A program made the position numbers and the translations under genes. The notes under the pieces are model-generated. The model saw only the letters and a list, made by a program, of their open reading frames with translations, had not been told where the DNA came from and did no database searches. This document shows positions 1 through 7,062 of a DNA stretch of 21,369 nucleotides, piece by piece. How positions within the stretch are numbered: the stretch's first letter is position 1; every line of letters starts with the position of its first letter. This DNA comes from Clostridiales bacterium (GTDB lineage Bacteria > Bacillota > Clostridia > Saccharofermentanales > Saccharofermentanaceae), in the NCBI GenBank assembly GCA_017612755.1, contig JAGAFH010000200.1, positions 1 through 21,369 of the forward strand. Reading direction: 5' to 3'.

Positions 1-1548
1 GAGATAATGATCGCCGTTTCCTGCAGGTCCGACATCGCAAAACCCGGCATCCTTTCCATTCCGTCCCTTGCTTCTTCCAAGACCGATGCTACCCTGAACG
101 CCCTTGCTGCCATCTGGTATACGTTCCAGGGAACGCTGGTGGTCATCCTGCTGATCGGCGGCTTTGTTATCGCCGGTACCCTTGAGAGCAAGACCAAATT
201 CTATGTGGTGCTCATGGGACTTGTCTGTTACCTCCTTTACACCGTGGCAGATGAGCGTATCGTTATTCTTGAATCCCTTGAAAGGGTAATATGCAAGTTT
301 GTCTTCCAGATCTTCTTAAGCGTGATCATATACGGATTCATCTCTTCTCTTTTCCAGTATTCGGATACGGAGAAGACCCCGGTCTTCTTCCGGCACGATT
401 ACTCCATAGTAACCTTTCTGGGACTTTCGGTCATAGCAGTAGAGATAGTAAACAGATCCCTTATAAGCACGTCTTATCAGATCATAACTTCCGGCATACT
501 GGCCTTTATCGTCTCGGTAGGGTGCCTGGTAAAGATATTGTTCTTCTATCTGGATGACAAGAACGCATCGATCGCGCTGATCACTTCAGTAACTTATACG
601 TTCTGTATGATGAATATGCTCAATGACACGTCGGGCATCTTTACAGCGCCTCTTTACAGTACTTTCTTCGTAATATCCCTCATCGCCGTGGAGATCTTTT
701 TCTTCTTCAAGTATGTCCACCAGTACAGGGAACTCAACGCCACCACCACCCATCTTCAGGTGCTGGTAGACGAGAAGACAAAACAGCTTTCAGAAACCAA
801 TAAAGACCTGACGGAGACCAACAGGAAACTTCTCGAAAACGAGGAAGCCAGAAAGAACGTGCTCTCCAACGTATCCCACGATCTTAGGACTCCCATCACC
901 GCCATCAGAGGATATGCGGAGCTTCTGAGGACCGCCGGAAAGAACATGAGCGATGATCAGGTCATCACTTATCTTACTAACATAATCAAGCGTTCGGAAC
1001 AGATGGAAAGGATCGTATCCGATATCGTGGAACTTACCAGAATGGAATCAAATGCCAATTCCGAATTCCAGTTCTGCGAGATGTCTGTTGCCGAACTTCT
1101 TGACGAACTGTGCATGATGTATTCAACGGATCTTAAGGGAACTGACAAGCATATCTCCCTGGAGCTTCCTGATGACGATCTGCTCATAGTCAACGCAGAC
1201 CCCAAAAAGCTCAGCAGGGTATTTGAGAACCTTATCTCCAACTCCATCAACTATACATATGAGCAGGCCATGATAAAGATATCCGCCTACAGGACCGGGG
1301 ATGCGGATGATCCTTCATCCCAGCGGGTACACGTGGTCATTTCAGATAACGGTATCGGTATCCCCAAAGACGAGCTCAACAGGATCTTCGACAGATTCTA
1401 CAGGGCAAAGAATTCCGGTAAGAATATCAAAGGCACCGGTCTTGGCCTGTCGATCGTAAAGACGATCATCGACCATCACGGTGCCGAGATAAGCGCGGAG
1501 AGTTCCCTTGGATCGGGAACCACCTTCCATATAATCCTTAAGCCCTGA
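1..1548 (+). CDS. Membrane sensor histidine kinase (5'-partial)
   Basis: The frame is open to the window edge, and the first ATG (base 7) has no visible ribosome site, so the true start probably lies upstream. Residue numbers count from that ATG. Residues 43-235 hold about six or seven hydrophobic segments, so the sensor is probably buried in the membrane. A likely coiled coil (about 245-285) leads into a HisKA domain with SHDLRTPIT, His291 being the predicted phosphorylation site. The HATPase_c domain follows with N box (ENLISNSIN, Asn408), G1 (DNGIG, Asp447), F box (FDRFYRA) and G2 (GTGLGLS, 477-482), ending in a typical GSGTTF. All catalytic motifs are intact. By family knowledge it autophosphorylates and passes phosphate to a response regulator. 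None is seen downstream, so the partner may lie upstream. The signal sensed cannot be read from sequence. Confidence 0.93.
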   Translation, partial: EIMIAVSCRSDIAKPGILSIPSLASSKTDATLNALAAIWYTFQGTLVVILLIGGFVIAGTLESKTKFYVVLMGLVCYLLYTVADERIVILESLERVICKFVFQIFLSVIIYGFISSLFQYSDTEKTPVFFRHDYSIVTFLGLSVIAVEIVNRSLISTSYQIITSGILAFIVSVGCLVKILFFYLDDKNASIALITSVTYTFCMMNMLNDTSGIFTAPLYSTFFVISLIAVEIFFFFKYVHQYRELNATTTHLQVLVDEKTKQLSETNKDLTETNRKLLENEEARKNVLSNVSHDLRTPITAIRGYAELLRTAGKNMSDDQVITYLTNIIKRSEQMERIVSDIVELTRMESNANSEFQFCEMSVAELLDELCMMYSTDLKGTDKHISLELPDDDLLIVNADPKKLSRVFENLISNSINYTYEQAMIKISAYRTGDADDPSSQRVHVVISDNGIGIPKDELNRIFDRFYRAKNSGKNIKGTGLGLSIVKTIIDHHGAEISAESSLGSGTTFHIILKP

Positions 1549-1559
1549 TATCAGGCCTT
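1540..1559. repeat. Palindrome spanning two convergent stop codons
   Basis: CCTGATATCAGG (1544-1555) is a perfect 12-bp palindrome. After one mismatch it continues for three more pairs on each side. It contains the TGA of the kinase gene (1546-1548) and the TGA of the opposing gene (1551-1553). There is no T-run, so it is not a standard terminator. A function at the RNA level is possible but unproven. Confidence 0.5.
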
Positions 1560-1754
1560 GGATGAAAAGTAATCGTTGAGCGCAGCGATGAGCTCGTCAC
1601 AGTCAAGACCATGGACCATGCAGGCCTCTTCGATGGTCTCGCCGGTAGCCATTGCACAACCCAGACAGTGAAGTCCGGCATTCATGAGAATAGGTGCCAC
1701 ATTGGGATCTTCATTAACTACATCACCGATAATAGTATCCTTGGAAACTACCAT
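1551..1754 (-). CDS. DUF1858 domain protein (hybrid-cluster-associated redox disulfide type)
   Basis: A 67-residue protein starting MVVSKDTIIGDVVNEDPN and carrying the central motif GLHCLGCAMATGETIEEA, which is the hallmark of DUF1858. The CxxC pair is thought to act as a redox-active disulfide or metal ligand. The family often occurs as a short stand-alone protein or fused to other domains in anaerobes, and its exact reaction is not established. I chose the ATG at 1754 because GGAGG lies eight bases upstream. A TTG at 1769 would overlap that ribosome site. No hybrid-cluster protein gene is seen beside it. It converges on the kinase gene with two bases between stops. Confidence 0.85.
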   Translation of the reverse strand: MVVSKDTIIGDVVNEDPNVAPILMNAGLHCLGCAMATGETIEEACMVHGLDCDELIAALNDYFSSKA

Positions 1755-1778
1755 ATTTTTGTCCTCCAATTTTTATTG

Positions 1779-1784
1779 ATTATA
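1779..1784 (-). promoter_or_regulatory. Candidate -10 box for the DUF1858 gene
   Basis: A consensus TATAAT on the minus strand lies 24 bases upstream of the ATG, leaving room for a short leader with the GGAGG site. I see no good -35 hexamer at 16-18 bases, so this is tentative. Confidence 0.35.
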
Positions 1785-1875
1785 AATTACAAGAACAAGG
1801 ATACACTAATCTTTATGATTTGTCATTGATATCTTGAAAAGTGCCTAAAATCAGTGGTTTATTTGACAAAAAGAC

Positions 1876-1904
1876 TTGACACAATGCCTATTTCAGTACA
1901 TAAT
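1876..1904 (+). promoter_or_regulatory. SigA-type promoter of the HU gene
   Basis: TTGACA (1876-1881), a 17-base spacer and CATAAT (1899-1904) make a near-consensus promoter. The start codon follows about 40 bases later. A second TTGACA at 1863-1868 has no matching -10 box. The strength fits an abundant nucleoid protein. Confidence 0.8.
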
Positions 1905-1945
1905 TTACTTGCAAATTGCCGATACGGCTAATAGGAGGCTATACA

Positions 1946-2221
1946 ATGAATAAAACAGAACTTATTGATGCAATCGCACAGGACGCTGGACTTTCCAAGA
2001 AGGATTCTGAGGCTGCTCTCAAGGCTACTCTCAATGCTATCTCCGATGCACTTGCTAACGACGAGAAGGTTGTTCTCGTAGGCTTCGGTACATTCTCTGT
2101 TAAGGAGCGCGCTGCTCGCCAGGGAAGAAACCCCGCTACAGGCAAGACAATCAAGATCGCTGCTTCTAAGGCTCCCGCATTCAAGGCTGGTAAGGAGCTC
2201 AAGGACAAGGTTAACAAGTAA
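1946..2221 (+). CDS. hup: HU family DNA-binding protein
   Basis: A 91-residue protein of the usual HU length. The N-terminal helices [17 protein letters not shown] are followed by [14 protein letters not shown] and the DNA-contact arm with [12 protein letters not shown], where the conserved RNP motif intercalates into DNA. HU dimers bend and compact DNA and support replication and recombination. The ATG at 1946 has AGGAGG at 1933-1938, while a TTG at 1916 has no such site and would sit too close to the promoter. Alanine is coded mostly as GCT, unlike the GCC/GCA-rich neighbours, which fits selection for high expression. It is monocistronic, between its own promoter and terminator. Confidence 0.97.
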   Translation: MNKTELIDAIAQDAGLSKKDSEAALKATLNAISDALANDEKVVLVGFGTFSVKERAARQGRNPATGKTIKIAASKAPAFKAGKELKDKVNK

Positions 2222-2248
2222 TAACCTGTACACTGTTTTAGACAAACG

Positions 2249-2278
2249 AGAGGCTGTCATATGACAGCCTCTTTTATT
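2249..2278 (+). terminator. Rho-independent terminator of the HU gene
   Basis: AGAGGCTGTCAT and ATGACAGCCTCT (2249-2272) form a perfect palindrome, that is a stem of about ten pairs with a tight loop, followed by TTTTATT. On the minus strand the U-tract is poorer, so it may stop the opposing gene less well. Confidence 0.88.
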
Positions 2279-2282
2279 ATGT

Positions 2283-2858
2283 TTAAAGCTCTCCCGCATC
2301 CACCATCCTGTCCAGTATGACCCGCACCTCATCCGCCAGTTTCTTGACCAGCGTTATGCTCTTTACTCCCCTTTCATATGCGGCGGAGTTCTTGATCGCA
2401 TATCTGACGTCTCTTTCAGTCTGTCCGTATGTAAGCTGGAGCCTGTCTCCAACTATGTTATAGAACTCTTTCACGGTGATATTCCTGGAATCGACATTAT
2501 TGATGATCATCTGCTTTATAAGGATAAATACGGCTTTTGTACCGATATGGGCAGGTTCAAATCCGTACTTGTTCAACACCCGCCCTATGACCTCGTTATA
2601 TATGGCATCATTCGTCTTGCCGTCGATCATGTTTATCTCTTTAAAACCGGCCAGGTTCAGGAATGTACTTATGGATTTCATGGCGGCCCATTTGCTTTCC
2701 CGGCCGTCCACGATATATCTCACCCTGCCGGCGGTATCGGTCACTCCTATCATGCCTCTTCTCTTAAACATCCTGTTGATGTTTTCAAGAAGGCTCTTGT
2801 CACTGCAGACGATATAGATCCCCGTCATCTCCTCGATATTAATGAATCCCTGTGCCAT
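2283..2858 (-). CDS. Orphan regulator with Spo0A-like C-terminal DNA-binding domain
   Basis: A 191-residue protein. Residues about 88-160 resemble the Spo0A effector domain. The pattern GFEPAHIGTKAV, then Ile-Thr-Val-Lys at an ITK position, EFYNIVGDRL and TERDVRYAI parallels GVPAHIKG..., ITK.LYP.IA and RVERAIRHAI of Spo0A, where the last segment is the recognition helix. The N-terminal part (MTGIYIVCSDKSLLENI, 11-27) looks like the first strand and helix of a receiver domain, but no phosphoacceptor Asp pocket is evident and the region is too short for a full receiver. The extreme C-terminus differs from Spo0A. I chose the ATG at 2858, preceded by AAGGCGGG at seven bases. Upstream starts at 2891 (ATG) and 2918 (TTG) are possible. 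It probably binds DNA, but targets and input signal are unknown. The gene sits alone between two hairpins. Confidence 0.72.
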   Translation of the reverse strand: MAQGFINIEEMTGIYIVCSDKSLLENINRMFKRRGMIGVTDTAGRVRYIVDGRESKWAAMKSISTFLNLAGFKEINMIDGKTNDAIYNEVIGRVLNKYGFEPAHIGTKAVFILIKQMIINNVDSRNITVKEFYNIVGDRLQLTYGQTERDVRYAIKNSAAYERGVKSITLVKKLADEVRVILDRMVDAGEL

Positions 2859-2915
2859 ACCAGATCCCGCCTTTTGATGTGATGGTTTCATTGTGGCATC
2901 CTGTTTTTCAAAAAA

Positions 2916-2949
2916 CAATAAAAATGCCCCATTATCCGAAAATAATGGG
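2916..2949 (-). terminator. Terminator closing the ligA operon
   Basis: On the minus strand CCCATTAT, a six-base loop and ATAATGGG (2928-2949) form an 8-bp stem followed by GCATTTTTATT and further T's. It lies about 35 bases past the stop of the 151-residue membrane protein gene and before the Spo0A-like gene. Confidence 0.75.
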
Positions 2950-2984
2950 ACTTTTCAGGCCTTTTGGGACTTTTTCCGGAAATA

Positions 2985-3440
2985 TCAGCCGTTATCCGGG
3001 GATACGGCGGTCTGGATCTCCTCGTTTACGGAGTCGCTGACATTAACCTCTTCACTCTGTGTGACTTCGATAACATACTTGCCGTATCTTGTATATCTGA
3101 TCTTGACCAGGGATCCCACCTCCGGTATATCCCTGAGGGGGTTTATATAATACTTTTCACCGTCGATGATGAAATAATTATTCATTGAGGATATCTCTTC
3201 CAGAGTGCCGGTATATGAATAATAATTCTGGCCGGTCACATCCGTCAGGTCAAGGAGCCTGGGGGCTGTAAAATTGATCATATAGAGAACTGTGACGATA
3301 CTTACCACAAAAGGAAGGAAATATGTCAGGGCATGCTTAGTCTGTCCCCTTTTGTTCCTGTCCGAAGACACGATGACGATCAGTGTGAGGATCAGATTGA
3401 CCGCTATATGTACTCCCAGATTGGCCAAGTAGTATTTCAT
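2985..3440 (-). CDS. Small two-helix membrane protein of unknown function
   Basis: A 151-residue protein that I do not recognise. It has two hydrophobic helices (about 7-25 and 39-57) joined by a basic, probably cytoplasmic loop (SSDRNKRGQTKH). A polar, strand-rich domain of about 90 residues follows, probably outside the cell, with YTGTLEEISSMNNYFIIDG, then PEVGSLVKIRYTRYGKYVIEV, reminiscent of a small beta barrel. The tail is acidic. Its ATG overlaps the stop of the folate gene (ATGA, 3437-3440), so translation is probably coupled. It is the last gene of the operon before the terminator. Confidence 0.8.
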   Translation of the reverse strand: MKYYLANLGVHIAVNLILTLIVIVSSDRNKRGQTKHALTYFLPFVVSIVTVLYMINFTAPRLLDLTDVTGQNYYSYTGTLEEISSMNNYFIIDGEKYYINPLRDIPEVGSLVKIRYTRYGKYVIEVTQSEEVNVSDSVNEEIQTAVSPDNG

Positions 3441-4036
3441 CTGTCATCTCCCGTAAATACGCACATCACGCAGTCCACAGCATGGTCATGGGGCTCTACC
3501 GGAAGGGCCGAATATATCTGGAAATCATAGCAGACTCCCACGGTATAGGGCATCTTACCCTCCTTCTCAGCCGCAGCAAACCATCTGTCGTAATAGCCGC
3601 CGCCCTGTCCGAGCCTTAATCCTTCATCATTATACGCCACAGCGGGAACGATCATAAGGTCGATATCCCCGGGATAGATCTTTCTGCAGTCAGACTTTGG
3701 TTCCATTATACCGTATGAGCCTTTTGTGAACTGGGTTGAAGGATCTGTTATCTCATAGAAATCCATAAAATCGCCTTTGACCCTGGGATAGCATATGGTC
3801 CTTTTGTTCTCAAGAAAGAACTCTGCGATACTGTCACAGGGAAGCTCTCCGTTTACGGCCTTATAGAGGGCGATACAGGAGGCAGATGACACGATCTTCT
3901 TAAGATCTTTGTCTCCTACCGTTATAAACTGCTCTGCCAGGGTCTTGTCCGCCTCTTCTATCTGTTCGGGAGAAAGGAGCTGTCTCTGCTCACGGATGGA
4001 TGCCCTTATCTGCGTCTTCCTGACGGATTCATTCAT
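3437..4036 (-). CDS. 5-formyltetrahydrofolate cyclo-ligase
   Basis: A 199-residue protein of the usual family length. It converts 5-formyl-THF to 5,10-methenyl-THF using ATP, returning a storage folate to the one-carbon pool. The N-terminal basic segment (VRKTQIRASIREQRQLL) is typical. Residues 139-151 carry the ATP-binding signature GLRLGQGGGYYDR, and the C-terminus has the expected EPHDHAVDCV. I chose the ATG at 4036, eight bases after GGAGG. A GTG one codon upstream (4039) is possible. It overlaps the end of ligA by eight bases and the next gene by four. The gene is variously called fau, ygfA, yqgN or MTHFS, so no symbol is given. Confidence 0.94.
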   Translation of the reverse strand: MNESVRKTQIRASIREQRQLLSPEQIEEADKTLAEQFITVGDKDLKKIVSSASCIALYKAVNGELPCDSIAEFFLENKRTICYPRVKGDFMDFYEITDPSTQFTKGSYGIMEPKSDCRKIYPGDIDLMIVPAVAYNDEGLRLGQGGGYYDRWFAAAEKEGKMPYTVGVCYDFQIYSALPVEPHDHAVDCVMCVFTGDDR

Positions 4037-6095
4037 CACCTTTTCCTCCTTCTTCTATCATCTTCAGAAGATCTTCCTCTGTTATTACCGGAACGCCTAA
4101 GGATCTTGCCTTGACAGCCTTGCTGCCTGCTGCCTCTCCCTCCAGGAGATAAGATGTCTTGCCGGACACGGATGATACGGTCTTTCCGCCATTCTTCTCG
4201 ATAAGATCCGCTGCCTCGTTTCTGGACAGGGTGGGCAGTGTCCCCGTTATGCAGATGGTAAGACCTTCCAATGAAGATCCGGTCCTTGTGTCCTCAGCTT
4301 CAAATCCCAGGCCTGCCTCCTTGAGCCTTGCCATAAGGGATCTCATCTCTTCATCCTCAAAGAAATTTCTGATGCCTGTGGCGGATATCTCACCTATATC
4401 CCCTACCTTGACCAGTTCTTCCACGGAAGCATCCTCTATCTTATCGATGGATCCGAAGTATCTTATAAGCTCTTTAGCGGTGGCTTTACCCACGTTGGGA
4501 ATACCGAGACCTGATAATACCTTGTCGGCAGGAGTCTCTGCTTTAGAAGCCTCTATAGCCGCCAGGAGCTTATCCGTATTCTTGTCTTTTCCCAGGATGC
4601 CCTTTTCCACCAGTTCATCCCTGTATCTTCCCAGAGTGAAGATGTCAGATATATCCCTGATATACCCTTCATCTACCAGATCCTTTATATACTCGTATCC
4701 GAAGCCCTTGATGTTCATGGCATCCCTCGATACAAAGTTCAGGATCCTGTTTACGATGGTGCCCGGGCAGTTCAGGTTAACGCACTTAAGGTCGGCGGCA
4801 TCCTTCTCCCTTACAAGCTTATGGCCGCACACGGGACAGTTTTCGGGAAGCTTGTAGCGCTGCCATCCCGAAGGTCTCTTGTCCTTATTGACACACTTGA
4901 TCTTGGGGATGATCTCACCGGATTTATATACCACCAGGGTATCGCCGATGCCGATATCCATCTCGTCGATAAAGTTCTGGTTGTGAAGGGTAGCTCTGGA
5001 GACCATGGTACCGCAAAGGCTTATGGGCTCAAAAACGGCTACGGGAGTGACCCTGCCGGTCCTTCCTGTTCCCACCTCTACGGAAAGGAGCTTTGTCTCC
5101 TTCTCCTCCGGGGGATATTTATATGCGATAGCCCATCTGGGGAACTTGATGGTATTTCCCAGCCGGGCCCTGTCTTCTATATTGTTGAGCTTGACTACAG
5201 CGCCGTCTATATCGTATGCCAGATCTCCCCTGGCCTGTCCGATCTTCTGTATGGCCTCCCAGACCTCCTCGGCGGTCCTGCACTTATAATAATGGTCGAT
5301 GACCTTGACCCCGTTCTTCTTAAGGAAATCATAGCCTTCATCGTGGGTCTTGAAAGAAGTGCCACGGACTTCCTGGACGTTAAAGATGAAAAGAGAAAGA
5401 TCCCTCTTCTTGGTGATCCTGGTATCAAGCTGCCGAAGCGTACCGGCGGCGCAGTTTCTGGGGTTGGCAAAAAGTTTCGTGCCCTGCTCCTCTGCCTCCG
5501 CATTCACCTTCTCGAAAGCAGCCCTGGTCATATAGACCTCGCCTCTTATCTCTATATATTCCACGGGATAAGGCATCTTCTTTACCACGTCTCTGATCAC
5601 CCTGGCATTCATGGTAACATCTTCGCCTTCGGTTATTCCGTCGCCTCTGGTGATTGCAGTGACCATCTCTCCGTTCTCATAGCGCAGGGCCATGGAAAGG
5701 CCGTCGATCTTTGTCTCTACCAGAAATTCCGTATCTTCTCCCAGGGTGTTTCGAAGATCGTTAACGAAGTCATCCACTTCCTCTTTGGAGAAAACGTCCT
5801 GAAGGCTCAGCATGGGAACGTTGTGCTTTACGAGAATGCCCTTTTCGGCCTTCCAGCCCACTCTCTTTGAGGGAGAATCATCAGATACCATCTCGGGATG
5901 TTCCGCTTCGATCTCCTTGAGCCTTTTGTTCATCATATCGTACTCAAAGTCAGATATCTCAGGCTCATCATCGTTATAATAACGGTCGCAGTGATAATTG
6001 AGAGTCTTTACCAGCTCTTCATATTCTTTCTTTATATCGTTCTCCTCCAGCATGCCGCCGGAAAAGAGGTCCATCTGATTCTCATTATTCTTCAT
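4029..6095 (-). CDS. ligA: NAD-dependent DNA ligase LigA
   Basis: A 688-residue protein that seals nicks between Okazaki fragments and in repair, using NAD+. It has the domain Ia region with YYNDDEPEISDFEYD (39-53) and the adenylation domain with ETKIDGLS, Lys129 being the AMP-binding lysine. Next come the OB domain, a four-cysteine zinc finger (Cys420, 423, 438, 443), helix-hairpin-helix repeats (about 455-595) and a C-terminal BRCT domain (about 607-688, with GLTICITGTLPTLSR). All parts are present. Unusually, about 20 residues precede the normal start of domain Ia and include QMDLF (7-11), a match to the sliding-clamp-binding consensus QL(S/D)LF. The ATG at 6095 has AAGGAG at five bases. 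Later in-frame ATGs have no ribosome site. It overlaps its neighbours by 4 and 8 bases. Confidence 0.98.
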   Translation of the reverse strand: MKNNENQMDLFSGGMLEENDIKKEYEELVKTLNYHCDRYYNDDEPEISDFEYDMMNKRLKEIEAEHPEMVSDDSPSKRVGWKAEKGILVKHNVPMLSLQDVFSKEEVDDFVNDLRNTLGEDTEFLVETKIDGLSMALRYENGEMVTAITRGDGITEGEDVTMNARVIRDVVKKMPYPVEYIEIRGEVYMTRAAFEKVNAEAEEQGTKLFANPRNCAAGTLRQLDTRITKKRDLSLFIFNVQEVRGTSFKTHDEGYDFLKKNGVKVIDHYYKCRTAEEVWEAIQKIGQARGDLAYDIDGAVVKLNNIEDRARLGNTIKFPRWAIAYKYPPEEKETKLLSVEVGTGRTGRVTPVAVFEPISLCGTMVSRATLHNQNFIDEMDIGIGDTLVVYKSGEIIPKIKCVNKDKRPSGWQRYKLPENCPVCGHKLVREKDAADLKCVNLNCPGTIVNRILNFVSRDAMNIKGFGYEYIKDLVDEGYIRDISDIFTLGRYRDELVEKGILGKDKNTDKLLAAIEASKAETPADKVLSGLGIPNVGKATAKELIRYFGSIDKIEDASVEELVKVGDIGEISATGIRNFFEDEEMRSLMARLKEAGLGFEAEDTRTGSSLEGLTICITGTLPTLSRNEAADLIEKNGGKTVSSVSGKTSYLLEGEAAGSKAVKARSLGVPVITEEDLLKMIEEGGKGDE

Positions 6096-6739
6096 ATGAG
6101 CTCCTTATCTCTGGATGCCGAGTAATAAATGACCGGCAGTGTCACGAGAACAAAGATAAATCCTCCCCAGACAAATGAGGGGATGTGAAGGAAGGATCCG
6201 AATACGGAACCTATATCTGTCTGCTGGTGCCTCGTGACGTATAAGATCTTTGAGATGATCTCCCCCTTCCGGGAAAGGGGCTCAAAGAAAAGTCCGGTAA
6301 CAAGGAAGATACTGGCAGACAGGATACATACGTCCGCTTCCCATTTAAGGAACGTGTCATTCCTTATCAGGTGGAAAAACGCTGTCACCGCCAGGGCGAT
6401 GGCCAGGGAAACAATATTTCTCAGGCTGTATGTGTAACTTACAAAGAAAGAGACGGCCACACTTACAGAAGTTATTCCGAAAACGGTAATTGGGATAAAC
6501 CTGTAAAAACCTGTCTTTGAAAGGATCAGAAGTCCTACGAAGGCCAGGGCGAACAGCAGGACCGAAAGAATATTGGCCGTCTTGATATGGGATCCTATCC
6601 CCGGAAGCGTTACGAGCTTATAGGCCCGGCTCCAAAAAAACTCCATACAAACATGCAAGGGCTCTGTAATCAGAGTCCCCCACAAAAACAGAAGTATAAG
6701 CGCGACTATACCGGCGCGCTCTTCACTTCTTAATCTCAA
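6092..6739 (-). CDS. Multi-pass membrane protein of unknown function
   Basis: A 215-residue protein that I do not recognise. It has about six hydrophobic segments (roughly 9-26, 54-75, 80-101, 106-123, 134-152, 184-207) and no enzyme motif that I can see. A polar loop near 155-183 (EPLSRKGEIISKILYVTRHQQ) lies between the last two helices. The start is a TTG at 6739, five bases after the upstream stop, with AGAGGA about ten bases before it. The unusual start codon and poor spacing suggest low or coupled translation. Its TGA overlaps the ligA ATG (ATGA, 6092-6095). Codon use resembles its neighbours. Confidence 0.75.
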   Translation of the reverse strand: MRLRSEERAGIVALILLFLWGTLITEPLHVCMEFFWSRAYKLVTLPGIGSHIKTANILSVLLFALAFVGLLILSKTGFYRFIPITVFGITSVSVAVSFFVSYTYSLRNIVSLAIALAVTAFFHLIRNDTFLKWEADVCILSASIFLVTGLFFEPLSRKGEIISKILYVTRHQQTDIGSVFGSFLHIPSFVWGGFIFVLVTLPVIYYSASRDKELI

Positions 6740-6744
6740 ATTGA

Positions 6745-6987
6745 TTATTCCTCTATCTCGTAAGGATCGTAGTCAGCAAGAAGCTCCTTAAGGATAGCGA
6801 TCTCTTCAGCGCTAAGGGAAATGCCCTTACCGACCTTCTCATGATCAGGGCCCCAATCACGGATGTCGACCTTAGCCTTACCCTCGTTCCACTTTACGAT
6901 ATTGATCTCTCTGTTCCATCCGGACTTGTTTGTAGCAAGGATCCCGAGGGGCTTTACGATCTCGTACTTGATGTCTGTCTTAGGCAT
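6745..6987 (-). CDS. YdbC/PC4 family single-stranded DNA-binding protein
   Basis: An 80-residue protein close in length and pattern to Lactococcus YdbC, the bacterial relative of the eukaryotic coactivator PC4. Visible matches are SGWNREINIVKWN (22-34), KVDIRDWGPDHEKVGKGISLS (39-59, in shortened reading: KVDIRDWGPDHE then KVGKGISLS) and a C-terminal helix. The family forms a beta-ribbon dimer that binds ssDNA without strong sequence preference. I chose the ATG at 6987 because GGAGG lies eight bases upstream. An ATG at 7005 has no ribosome site. It is the first gene of the operon that contains ligA, which hints at work at replication or repair intermediates. Confidence 0.88.
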   Translation of the reverse strand: MPKTDIKYEIVKPLGILATNKSGWNREINIVKWNEGKAKVDIRDWGPDHEKVGKGISLSAEEIAILKELLADYDPYEIEE

Positions 6988-7030
6988 GTTCTGTTCCTCC
7001 CGCATTTCTTATGTTAGAATTCATGGGTTG

Positions 7031-7036
7031 ATTATA
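7031..7036 (-). promoter_or_regulatory. Extended -10 promoter of the ssDNA-binding/ligA operon
   Basis: On the minus strand TGATATAAT gives a consensus -10 box with an upstream TG, an extended -10 form that needs little from a -35 hexamer. The matching -35 region is only T-rich. It lies 44 bases before the chosen ATG of the first gene. Confidence 0.6.
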
Positions 7037-7062
7037 TCATCACAACTATAAAAATAAAATAT

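Noticed and set aside
1863..1868. A second TTGACA upstream of the HU gene as an extra promoter
   Set aside because: No -10 box lies 16-18 bases downstream of it, while the TTGACA at 1876 has one.
2947..2975. Short repeat of GGGACTTTT past the terminator hairpin
   Set aside because: There are only two copies of nine bases in a T-rich stretch. It is too short to separate from chance.
4821..5870. Long open frame (349 codons) on the plus strand opposite ligA
   Set aside because: It lies wholly inside ligA, which has all its domains. The antisense frame has no recognisable motif and no ribosome site. It comes from the codon bias of ligA.
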